DNA of 7,098 nt from CAYPTI01 sp964413525 [NCBI: uncultured bacterium] (GTDB taxonomy: Bacteria; T1Sed10-126): contig CAYPTI010000046.1 of the NCBI GenBank assembly GCA_964413525.1, positions 5,458 to 12,555 of the forward strand. Direction: 5' to 3'. The translations under genes and the position numbers were made by a program. This document shows, piece by piece, positions 1 to 5,747 of this stretch. The stretch's first letter is position 1; the number at the start of each line of letters is the position of its first letter. A model generated the notes under the pieces. The model was not told where the DNA came from. It saw only the letters and a program-made list of their open reading frames with translations, and made no database searches.

Positions 1-403
1 CCGCCTCCCAGCCGGTGGCCCGGATGGTTCGGTCATTCCCCTCCGGATCCAGGCCCCGGACCGTAACGGACTGGTATCGTTCGACATCCCCCGTGTACTC
101 GGGAACACTGAGGCAACCCTCCCGGATGACCTCCGGATTGGCCGATTCGATCAACTCGGGGTTCACCAGAAGAACTTTTCCGTGGTTCGGTTCGTCCCGG
201 CGCGTGTCCTGACTGACGTCCACACAGATCGCGGCCACCGGTTCCCCGATCTGAGGCGCCGACAGAGCGATTCCGGGCGAATCGTCCACCGTATCGGACA
301 GATCCTCCAGCACCCGACGAACCACCGAATCGATCTCGTCCACGGGGGAGACCGCTTCCTTCAACCTCGGATCGGGAACCGTGAGAATCCTGCGTACGGC
401 CAT
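1..403 (-). CDS. def: Peptide deformylase, C-terminal part beyond window edge
   Basis: This metalloenzyme removes the formyl group from the N-terminal formyl-methionine of new proteins in the cytoplasm. The frame reads from an ATG at 403 through the left edge without a stop, giving 134 residues of a family usually near 170. Motif 1 appears as GIALSAPQIG (residues 44-53). Motif 2 is EGCLSVP (95-101) and carries Cys97, the metal ligand. Motif 3 (HExDH), which holds the other metal ligands and the catalytic Glu, should begin just past the visible TGWEA and is cut off. Motif 1 departs from the usual GxGLAAPQ: Ala46 replaces the second Gly and Ser48 the first Ala. A Shine-Dalgarno AGGAG sits 7 bases before the ATG. 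The gene lies 87 bases downstream of the ACT-domain gene on the same strand and is probably cotranscribed with it. Family assignment is firm; full activity cannot be judged without motif 3. Confidence 0.93.
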   Translation of the reverse strand, partial: MAVRRILTVPDPRLKEAVSPVDEIDSVVRRVLEDLSDTVDDSPGIALSAPQIGEPVAAICVDVSQDTRRDEPNHGKVLLVNPELIESANPEVIREGCLSVPEYTGDVERYQSVTVRGLDPEGNDRTIRATGWEA

Positions 404-410
404 TCTGTAT

Positions 411-415
411 CTCCT
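411..415 (-). promoter_or_regulatory. Ribosome binding site of def
   Basis: AGGAG on the minus strand, 7 bases before the ATG at 403. It supports that start over any later one, and the resulting N-terminus (MAVRRILTVPDPRL) matches the usual peptide deformylase beginning. Confidence 0.7.
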
Positions 416-425
416 GTCTGCAGGA
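412..425 (-). promoter_or_regulatory. Small hairpin overlapping the def ribosome binding site
   Basis: On the minus-strand transcript TCCTG and CAGGA can pair as a 5-bp stem around a 4-base loop (CAGA), and the 3' arm is the Shine-Dalgarno of def. Such a stem could lower translation of def relative to the upstream ACT gene. It is short enough to arise by chance, so the regulatory reading is only inference. Confidence 0.25.
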
Positions 426-490
426 AGTGTTCCTCCGGCCGGGAACTCGCTGCGGTCCCCACCGACAAACGCTCCGGGAAATCAACAGCG

Positions 491-1018
491 TCAGAGGGAG
501 TAGGATTCGAGCTCCTGAACCCGGATGGTTACGTCCAGTTCCCCGGAGAGGTCCTCCAACCGGTCCTCGAGGGTTCCGGGGTCGATCGAATCGGGTCGGT
601 GAACCTCCATCACCATGACGTACAGGTCCCCTTCCTTCGAAAGCGATGACTCCAGATCGCATATGTTGATGTCCCGTTCCGCCAGCCGGGACGCGACCCG
701 GTGAACAATGCCCGGACGGTCGGCCCCGTATACCGTGATCAGGGTGTTCGCCGGCAGGGTCCCCCAGCGACCCTCGAACCCCTGTTGAGGAACCATCGTG
801 GTGACGAGGTTCCGGTTGGAGGCAAACTGTTCCAGTTCGCCTCGAACGGACGCTTCCCTCTCCTGATCAACGCTCACCACCAAGATCAGGGCAAAGGCTT
901 CTCCGAGGCGCGTCATGTTGGCGTCCCCGAGGTTGGCCCCATGGCGATAAAAAATGTCAGTAATCCCCGCCACCAGCCCCGGCTGATCCTTGCCAAAGAC
1001 ATTCAGCAGGTACTCCAT
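491..1018 (-). CDS. Two-ACT-domain protein, GcvR-like
   Basis: A 175-residue cytoplasmic protein made of two ACT domains, the small ligand-binding fold that usually senses amino acids. ACT 1 spans about residues 3-72 with the loop motif GKDQPG (9-14) and GANLGDANMTRLGEAFALIL (27-46), the segment most like GcvR, the repressor-side regulator of the glycine cleavage system. ACT 2 spans about 92-168 and starts with YGADRPGI (97-104), followed by INICDLESSL. Length is close to E. coli GcvR (about 190). There is no DNA-binding domain, so it would act through a protein partner or as a free sensor. The frame is open 19 codons further upstream, but the ATG at 1018 is preferred because GGGAGG lies 7 bases before it and ACT 1 begins at once. 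It lies upstream of def on the same strand. No gcv gene is in view, so the regulated target is unknown. Confidence 0.85.
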   Translation of the reverse strand: MEYLLNVFGKDQPGLVAGITDIFYRHGANLGDANMTRLGEAFALILVVSVDQEREASVRGELEQFASNRNLVTTMVPQQGFEGRWGTLPANTLITVYGADRPGIVHRVASRLAERDINICDLESSLSKEGDLYVMVMEVHRPDSIDPGTLEDRLEDLSGELDVTIRVQELESYSL

Positions 1019-1025
1019 TCCGGTT

Positions 1026-1031
1026 CCTCCC
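1026..1031 (-). promoter_or_regulatory. Ribosome binding site of the ACT-domain gene
   Basis: GGGAGG on the minus strand, 7 bases before the ATG at 1018. It decides for the 175-residue start over the longer frame beginning at 1075. Confidence 0.65.
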
Positions 1032-1130
1032 GCCGGTATCGTACCACGGGATGCGCTTCCGTCCCAAAGTCCCACCGGTCCCTCACTGACCCCTTCCTCC
1101 CGGGTTCATTCCCTCCGACCAAAAATCTGG

Positions 1131-1138
1131 TTTAATAA
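1131..1138 (+). promoter_or_regulatory. Possible -10 element of the hydantoinase promoter
   Basis: The divergent region 1019-1178 is mostly GC-rich, but TTTAATAA at 1131-1138 stands out as AT-rich and sits about 40 bases before the hydantoinase start. Candidate -35 sequences upstream (for example TTCCCT at 1109-1114, 16 bases away) are poor. I see no convincing promoter for the minus-strand ACT gene and no strong operator-like dyad in this region. Confidence 0.25.
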
Positions 1139-1163
1139 CAGTCAATTCGTACCCCGACGTACA

Positions 1164-1169
1164 GGGAGG
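1164..1169 (+). promoter_or_regulatory. Ribosome binding site of the hydantoinase gene
   Basis: GGGAGG lies 9 bases before the ATG at 1179. It decides for that start although the frame stays open back to 990, where it would overlap the ACT gene on the other strand. Confidence 0.7.
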
Positions 1170-1178
1170 CCGTTCCGG

Positions 1179-2585
1179 ATGAGTTTTGACCTGGTGATTC
1201 AAAACGGAGAACTCGTCGACGCGGAAGGACAGACCCGGGCCGATGTTGGAATCAAGAACGGTTCCATCGCACGGATCGATGTCGATCTGTCCGATCACGA
1301 CGCCCGAACGATCGACGCCGAAGGCCATCAGGTCCTTCCGGCGGCCCTGGACTGTCACGTCCACTTCAACCTCCTGCTTCCCCTGCTTGGAACCACTTCC
1401 CGAGACGACTATCGAACCGGTGGCCGGGCGGCCGCGCGAGGTGGAGTCACCACGGTGATCGATTACGGAGACCGGGTCGAAAGCAACAGCCTCCTCGAGG
1501 GCCTGGAACACAAGCTCGACAACGAAATTCGCGGCGTTTCCCCGATTGATTACAGCCTGCACGGCTGTGTCTACAACTGGGACGACCGGGTTAAAGGGGA
1601 AATGAAGGAAGCGGTCGAGGACGGATTTCCCTCCCACAAGATGTTCATGATTTACGCCGATGAAGGCTGGCGGTCCGACGACGTGGACCTCTACGAAGCC
1701 CTTCAGCAATCCGCCGAACTGGGATCCACGATCTGCGTCCACTGCGAGAACGACGCCCTCCTCAGCCACCTGACCGACCGGGTGATCGAGGAACACGGGA
1801 CCGAGATCGGGGTCATGGGGCTGGTCCGATCCCGTCCACCGATGGTCGAGTACACCGGCATTCAACGGCTGGTTGAAATCGCCGAAGTGACCGGCGGCCG
1901 GGCCTACGTCGTCCACATGTCCACCGGCAAGGGAGCCGAAATCGTGGCTCGCGCCCGGGAACGCGGGGTGAACGTCTTCGCCGAGACCTGCCCGCAGTTC
2001 CTCGTCCATAACGAGGACGTCTTCCACCGCGAGAACGGGCACTACTTCTCCTCCTCCCCTCAGATTAAAACGGAGTGGGACCGCAGGCGACTCTGGACGG
2101 GATTGAACCGAGACGAAATCGAAGTCATTGCCACCGACAACTGCACCTGGAACCGCGAACAGAAGGACTCCTGGGGTGGTGACTTCCGTCAGCTTCCCCG
2201 GGGCCTCCCCGGCGTGGAAACGATGTTCCCGATCGCCTACACCGAGGGGTACAGGAACGGTGACTGGAGCCTCCAGAAAGTCGTCCGACACACCTCAACC
2301 AACCCCGCCAAAATTCACGGCTGCCACCCGGAAAAGGGGTCCCTGACCGTGGGTTCGGACGCCGACCTCATCGTCGTCGATCCGGACCGCGTCGAAACCG
2401 TCCGGGCTGAGGATCTCGCCTTCAACTCCGACTGGAGTCCCTACGAGGGGATGGATCTGTACGGCTTCCCCCGCCACACCCTCTGCCGGGGGGAATTCCT
2501 GATCGAAGACTACGAACTCCAACCGAACATCGCCGGTCACGGACGCCGGATCGAACGGTCCCCCGGCGGAACCGTAGACGGCTAA
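1179..2585 (+). CDS. Hydantoinase/dihydropyrimidinase-family amidohydrolase
   Basis: A 468-residue cytoplasmic hydrolase of the cyclic amidohydrolase group (D-hydantoinase, dihydropyrimidinase, allantoinase, dihydroorotase), which opens cyclic amide rings with a binuclear metal centre. All expected metal ligands are visible: His60 and His62 in DCHVHF, the presumed carboxylated Lys154 in SHKMFMIY, His188 in VHCEN, His246 in VVHMS and Asp320 in ATDNC. Tyr159, five residues after the lysine, matches the transition-state tyrosine of D-hydantoinases. The C-terminal GSLTVGSDADLIVVDP (about 378-394) is the usual closing beta-sandwich segment. Length agrees with the hydantoinase family (about 460). 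Odd points: Asn321 follows the metal Asp where His is usual, Arg341 stands in LPRGLPGVE where Asn is usual, and the SPP-R loop reads SSSPQIK (291-297). Substrate is therefore open; a ureide or other cyclic amide is as likely as dihydrouracil. No ureidopropionase, carbamoylase or dihydropyrimidine dehydrogenase gene is near. It is followed after 82 bases by mltA. Confidence 0.9.
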   Translation: MSFDLVIQNGELVDAEGQTRADVGIKNGSIARIDVDLSDHDARTIDAEGHQVLPAALDCHVHFNLLLPLLGTTSRDDYRTGGRAAARGGVTTVIDYGDRVESNSLLEGLEHKLDNEIRGVSPIDYSLHGCVYNWDDRVKGEMKEAVEDGFPSHKMFMIYADEGWRSDDVDLYEALQQSAELGSTICVHCENDALLSHLTDRVIEEHGTEIGVMGLVRSRPPMVEYTGIQRLVEIAEVTGGRAYVVHMSTGKGAEIVARARERGVNVFAETCPQFLVHNEDVFHRENGHYFSSSPQIKTEWDRRRLWTGLNRDEIEVIATDNCTWNREQKDSWGGDFRQLPRGLPGVETMFPIAYTEGYRNGDWSLQKVVRHTSTNPAKIHGCHPEKGSLTVGSDADLIVVDPDRVETVRAEDLAFNSDWSPYEGMDLYGFPRHTLCRGEFLIEDYELQPNIAGHGRRIERSPGGTVDG

Positions 2586-2621
2586 CCTCCGGCCGGGCTG
2601 GTTCCGAGGAATCCAAACCCT

Positions 2622-2627
2622 TACAAT
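2622..2627 (+). promoter_or_regulatory. Possible -10 element ahead of mltA
   Basis: TACAAT, one mismatch from the consensus -10, lies 40 bases before the mltA start in the 82-base gap after the hydantoinase gene. No good -35 is found at the right distance (CTGGTT at 2598-2603 is the nearest, 18 bases away). It leaves open whether mltA has its own promoter or is only read from upstream. No terminator-like hairpin with a T run is seen in the gap. Confidence 0.25.
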
Positions 2628-2667
2628 CATTCCCATCCGCTCGGGAAGCGAAGGTGGTACGCGTCCG

Positions 2668-4095
2668 TTGAATCGGAAACGAAGCTCCAACAATCAGGCT
2701 ACCCGGATTCCCGCTCGGTCTTCCCTGTTCGTCGTTTTCACGCTGGTTTTCATGCTCTCGTTCCAGACCTCCTGCGCTCCGACGGACGGAACGCACCGGG
2801 CCGATACGTCTCCTTCCGAACCTCCGTCGGACAACCTGGTGACCGTCGACCTCGGCCCGTTTCACCCCGACCTTGAAGGAGAACAAATCACGGGGCGGTT
2901 GATCGACGGGGAACTTCGGCCGCTGGAACCCCCCGACCGCCAACCCGGGGAACCGACAGCCGAACCCGAAGAGCAAATACCCGACGGTTTTCGGCTCACC
3001 GCGGTCTCGTTCGAGGAGCTCCCGGGCTGGGCGAACGATAACCTGGCGAAGGCCCTCCCGGCCCTTCGTCGGTCCTGCGAGGTCCTGTCCGATAGCGAGC
3101 CGGACCGGCCGGTGGGCCCCCATCCGCTGGCCGGGACCGCCAGGGACTGGCAATCGGCCTGCCGGGACCTTCTCGATCCTCCGCGGTCCGAGGGAACGGT
3201 GGACTCCGAGCGAATCCGATCCCTGCTTGAAGACCATTTCCGCCCCTACGAGGTCAGCGGACCCCGGGGCACGCAGGGAACCTTTACCGGTTACTACGAA
3301 CAATCCGTCGACGCGGCAACATCTCAACGCGGAGCCTATCAGCACCCGATCTACCAACCCCCGGACGATCGAATCACCGTCGAACTGGGTCGGTTTCGCT
3401 CCGAATGGAGGAACCGCAAGGTGGTGGGCCGACTGCAGGAGGGAACCCTGGTCCCCTATCACGACCGGGAAGCGATTGAACGCGGAGCCCTGGACGGACG
3501 GGACCTGGAACTTCTGTGGGCGGACGACCCGGTGGACGTCTTCTTCCTGCACATTCAGGGGTCCGGGGTCGCCCGGCTCCCGGACGGACGAACCAAACGG
3601 ATCGACTACGCGGGCACCAACGGCCGCGAGTTCACCGGCATCGGGAGTGAAATTCAGCGGGACGGCGACATGGACGGGCTACCGATGAACATGACCCGCG
3701 TTGGCGAGTGGCTGCGGTCCCATCCGGAACGGGCCCGGGAGCTCATGCTCCGCAACGACCGCTACGTGTTCTTCCAGGAGATCGACGCGGAGGCCCCCAT
3801 CGGCTCTCACGGGTCGGAATTAACCCCGCTTCGCAGCCTGGCGGTGGATCCGGCCTACATACCCCTCGGAGCTCCCCTGTGGCTCGATACGTCCCATCCC
3901 GTTCGTGACGAACCGATGCGCCGGTTGATGGTGGCCCAGGACATCGGAGCCGCCATTCAGGGTCCGGTCCGGGGGGACGTCTTCTGGGGGGTGGGAGAGG
4001 AAGCGGAACACACCGGAGGTCGGATGAAGGAACCCGGGCGCTACTGGCTCCTGCTTCCCCGCGAGGCAGCAAACCGGAGCTCGTCCGTAAATTGA
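2668..4095 (+). CDS. mltA: Membrane-bound lytic murein transglycosylase A family lipoprotein
   Basis: MltA enzymes cleave the MurNAc-GlcNAc bond of peptidoglycan with formation of 1,6-anhydro-muramic acid, anchored to the inner face of the outer membrane. The start is TTG at 2668, since no ATG or GTG gives a full signal sequence. Residues 2-17 are basic, 20-32 hydrophobic, and Cys36 in FQTSC is the likely lipidated cysteine, although Gln at -3 makes a weak lipobox. The family region begins at FEELPGW (115-121), followed by ALPALRRSC, the hallmark GTFTGYYE (to residue 211) and HPIYQPP. The C-terminal 3D domain shows SLAVDPAYIPLG, VAQD (Asp425), GDVFWG (Asp437) and ends in YWLLLP; one of these conserved aspartates is the catalytic acid of the family. 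At 475 residues it is about 100 longer than E. coli MltA, mainly through a Pro/Glu-rich extension (37-107) that holds a copy of a segment of the catalytic region. It is followed after 54 bases by the oxidoreductase gene. Confidence 0.92.
   Translation: MNRKRSSNNQATRIPARSSLFVVFTLVFMLSFQTSCAPTDGTHRADTSPSEPPSDNLVTVDLGPFHPDLEGEQITGRLIDGELRPLEPPDRQPGEPTAEPEEQIPDGFRLTAVSFEELPGWANDNLAKALPALRRSCEVLSDSEPDRPVGPHPLAGTARDWQSACRDLLDPPRSEGTVDSERIRSLLEDHFRPYEVSGPRGTQGTFTGYYEQSVDAATSQRGAYQHPIYQPPDDRITVELGRFRSEWRNRKVVGRLQEGTLVPYHDREAIERGALDGRDLELLWADDPVDVFFLHIQGSGVARLPDGRTKRIDYAGTNGREFTGIGSEIQRDGDMDGLPMNMTRVGEWLRSHPERARELMLRNDRYVFFQEIDAEAPIGSHGSELTPLRSLAVDPAYIPLGAPLWLDTSHPVRDEPMRRLMVAQDIGAAIQGPVRGDVFWGVGEEAEHTGGRMKEPGRYWLLLPREAANRSSSVN
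2839..2940 (+). repeat. Internal protein repeat in mltA, copy 1 (N-terminal extension)
   Basis: Residues 58-91 of the MltA protein (starting VTVDLGPF, including TGRLIDGELRPL) resemble residues 236-267. Over 29 ungapped positions I count 11 identities (T, V, L, G, F, G, R, L, G, L, P) and about 7 conservative pairs. DNA similarity is low apart from a shared ACCGTCGA, so the duplication, if real, is old. This copy lies outside the canonical MltA region. Confidence 0.6.
3373..3468 (+). repeat. Internal protein repeat in mltA, copy 2 (inside the MltA domain)
   Basis: Residues 236-267 (starting ITVELGRF, including VGRLQEGTLVPY) are the partner of residues 58-91. This segment is the normal family part just after the GYYE...HPIYQPP motif, where other MltA proteins show a GR-x-x-x-G-x-L-x-PY pattern, so it is the likely parent copy. 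Confidence 0.6.
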
Positions 4096-4149
4096 ACCAG
4101 TCGGTTACCGTTCCGGTACATCGGATCTCTTGAAAGGACGATCGCTGGC

Positions 4150-5142
4150 ATGAAGAACCCCGTTTCCATCGGGCTGGTCGGGCTGGGGTACTGGGGAGAA
4201 ATCCTCGCCGAGGCCATCCACCGCACCCCGTCCCTCTCCCTGGTGGCCTGTGTCTCGAGCCGATCCGACCGCGCTCAGGAGATCGCCGAACAATACGGGT
4301 GCACCGCCTTCACGGACGTTGACGAGATGCTGGAGGAGGCTTCGTCGGAGGCGGTTGCCCTCGCCTCCGCCAATCCCGACCACCCTCCCCAAATCAAAAA
4401 AGCCCTGAACCGAAACCGGCACGTATTCGTGGAAAAGCCCCTCGCCAACACGGTGACGGAAGCCGAAGAACTTCGTTCCATGCACCGGGACACGAACCTG
4501 GTGATGGCGGTGGGCCATGAATTTCGCCGGGCCGGCCCGGTTCGGAAACTTTACGCCTGCCTCGAGGACAACAGGATCGGCCGGGTTCTCGCGGCGGAGG
4601 CCAACCTCTCCCTTCAATCGTCCATTCGAGCGGACGGCTGGCAATCAACCCCGGACAATTGCCCCGGGGGGACCCTGCTCCAACTCGGCATTCATCCCAT
4701 GGACTCCCTGCGGTACCTGCTGGGGGAGGCCGAAGTGACCGGGGCCTCCTTCCGGTGCGTGAACGCCGACATTCCCACCGTGGCTCAGGTGACGCTCGAA
4801 CACCGGGGTGGGACGCTTTCCTCCGTCACCAGCAGCTACCTGAGCCCCTGGACCTGTTTCATTCACCTCTACGGAACCGACGGAAACCTCCTGTACCGAA
4901 CCGGCCCCACCCCGAAAGTTCCCATGCGGGAGCTGGATTCGGAGTCGGAACTAATCCACCAGACCGGATCCGGGGTCCGCCGTCTGTCCTTTCCCTTCAA
5001 GGATCCCCTGGTCGAACAGTTCGAGGAATTTGCCTCCGCCATCCGGGGAGAGGGAACGGTGGAAGTCGGGCCGACCGAAGGACTCGAGGCTCTCCGGCTG
5101 GTCGAACAGGCCGGCCGGCTCAATCAGGGAGAAGCCGGCTAA
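4150..5142 (+). CDS. Gfo/Idh/MocA-family oxidoreductase
   Basis: A 330-residue NAD(P)-dependent dehydrogenase of the glucose-fructose oxidoreductase / inositol dehydrogenase type, usually acting on sugars, nucleotide sugars or inositols in the cytoplasm. The N-terminal Rossmann fold begins IGLVGLGYWG (7-16), with SSRSD after beta-strand 2 as dinucleotide-ribose contact. VEKPL (94-98) carries the catalytic Lys96. The second domain shows GGTLLQLGIHPMD (173-185) with His182, the expected catalytic histidine; Gln178 stands where the inositol dehydrogenase triad has Asp. Length is normal. The ATG at 4150 has AAGGA 11 bases upstream and gives the Rossmann strand at once. It follows mltA after 54 bases and stops only four bases from the stop of the minus-strand gene beyond. 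Substrate cannot be read from the sequence; the mltA neighbour makes an amino-sugar or cell-envelope role thinkable, but this is weak inference. Confidence 0.92.
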   Translation: MKNPVSIGLVGLGYWGEILAEAIHRTPSLSLVACVSSRSDRAQEIAEQYGCTAFTDVDEMLEEASSEAVALASANPDHPPQIKKALNRNRHVFVEKPLANTVTEAEELRSMHRDTNLVMAVGHEFRRAGPVRKLYACLEDNRIGRVLAAEANLSLQSSIRADGWQSTPDNCPGGTLLQLGIHPMDSLRYLLGEAEVTGASFRCVNADIPTVAQVTLEHRGGTLSSVTSSYLSPWTCFIHLYGTDGNLLYRTGPTPKVPMRELDSESELIHQTGSGVRRLSFPFKDPLVEQFEEFASAIRGEGTVEVGPTEGLEALRLVEQAGRLNQGEAG

Positions 5143-5146
5143 CCCC

Positions 5147-5518
5147 TTACCCGCCGCCGAGCGACCGGATCATCTCCTCCACCCGATCGGCGCACTCCTC
5201 GATTCCTTCCGGATCCTCCTGCCGGCCAACGCCCGCGTAGTCCTCGCAGATCTGTTCCGAGTCGAGCGCCCGGACGACCCGCTCCGCCGAAAGACCGGAG
5301 AGGCGGGTTTCGTCCAGGAATTCCGCGGATACGTACTCCTCGACCTGCGCCCGCTCCACTCCCGTCGCGTCGACGACCATCCCGGGGGTCACAAAATAAA
5401 AGGCCACACCTACGAACAGCGTCACCACGACAACCGCAACCAGAACCGTCAGAACGATCCCTGTGAGCATACCCAGCAGGAACCGCCCGCCCCCGGAACG
5501 TTTCCGTTCGTTCTCCAC
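5147..5518 (-). CDS. Small single-span membrane protein, unknown function
   Basis: I do not recognise this 123-residue protein. A short basic N-terminus (ERKR, Arg12) precedes one long hydrophobic stretch at residues 13-43, rich in Val, Leu and Gly, most likely one transmembrane helix with the N-terminus inside. The remainder (46-123) is soluble, acidic and mostly helical in character, ending in EEMIRSLGGG, and would lie in the periplasm. It has two cysteines, Cys91 and Cys109, which could form a disulfide there. The start is GTG at 5518, backed by GGAGGT 8 bases upstream. Charge distribution and the clear membrane segment argue that it is a real gene, unlike the overlapping minus-strand frame at 5139-5558, which has neither. 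It converges on the oxidoreductase gene and is divergent from the cobalamin-binding protein gene, so it is probably a single-gene transcript. Confidence 0.8.
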   Translation of the reverse strand: MENERKRSGGGRFLLGMLTGIVLTVLVAVVVVTLFVGVAFYFVTPGMVVDATGVERAQVEEYVSAEFLDETRLSGLSAERVVRALDSEQICEDYAGVGRQEDPEGIEECADRVEEMIRSLGGG

Positions 5519-5747
5519 GAGCAGCCACCTCCAACCGTGAGATCCTTTGTCCGTTCAAACCGGCGTGCGATCGGTCCTACTCAGATGTCATCTCGTCTAA
5601 CGTCAGCCTTCGACCGTAGAACCTTCTTTCCAACATAAACAATCCCGGTTTCACAGTCGCTTCGCAACCTCAACATGCCCTCCCCGGCCGGAACGGTTGT
5701 CAAACCCCCTCCGGACGGCAGAATGGGGGAAGGGGTGAGACCAACCC
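5519..5747. other. Divergent intergenic region
   Basis: This 229-base stretch must hold the promoters of both flanking genes. Its middle is less GC-rich than the genes, with ACATAAACAAT at 5633-5643 as a possible -10 region for the plus strand (TTCGAC at 5609-5614 as a weak -35). An 11-base dyad, AGATG-T-CATCT at 5583-5593, could be a small operator. Just before the cobalamin-binding protein gene, CCCCC at 5705-5709 can pair with GGGGG at 5725-5729 over a 15-base loop. I see no B12-box and no adenosylcobalamin riboswitch core, and no tRNA or small ORF with good signals. Confidence 0.4.
5527..5532 (-). promoter_or_regulatory. Ribosome binding site of the small membrane protein gene
   Basis: GGAGGT on the minus strand, 8 bases before the GTG at 5518; it supports the use of GTG as start codon. 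Confidence 0.7.

Noticed and set aside
33-662. Minus-strand frame of 209 codons over def and the end of the ACT gene
   Set aside because: It is out of frame with both motif-bearing genes on the same strand, and its translation is low-complexity Arg/Gly-rich.
1038-1071. Minus-strand promoter (TTGGGA, 18 bases, TACGAT) for the ACT gene
   Set aside because: The predicted transcript start would fall on the Shine-Dalgarno itself, leaving no room for a normal leader.
990-1178. Upstream extension of the hydantoinase by 63 codons
   Set aside because: It would overlap the ACT gene and its ribosome binding site on the other strand; the ATG at 1179 has a good Shine-Dalgarno and starts at the expected first strand.
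1083-2291. Long minus-strand open frame of 402 codons opposite the hydantoinase gene
   Set aside because: It mirrors a gene with clear catalytic motifs; its translation has no recognisable domain, and long antisense frames are common in GC-rich genes.
2422-3552. Minus-strand open frame of 376 codons spanning the hydantoinase end and the first half of mltA
   Set aside because: It crosses two real plus-strand genes and an intergenic gap, has an Arg/Gly/Pro-rich translation without motifs, and lacks a supporting context.
4106-4118. Hairpin TACCG-TTC-CGGTA between mltA and the oxidoreductase gene as a terminator
   Set aside because: The stem is only 5 bp and no T run follows; the genes are more likely cotranscribed.
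5139-5558. Overlapping minus-strand frame of 139 codons
   Set aside because: The translation is Gly/Arg-rich with no membrane segment; the frame at 5147-5518 has a clear hydrophobic helix and a good ribosome binding site.
5519-5747. Cobalamin riboswitch ahead of the cobalamin-binding protein gene
   Set aside because: G-rich GGGGGAAGGGGTGAGACC looked suggestive, but there is no B12-box and no GCCACTG-type core in the 229 bases.
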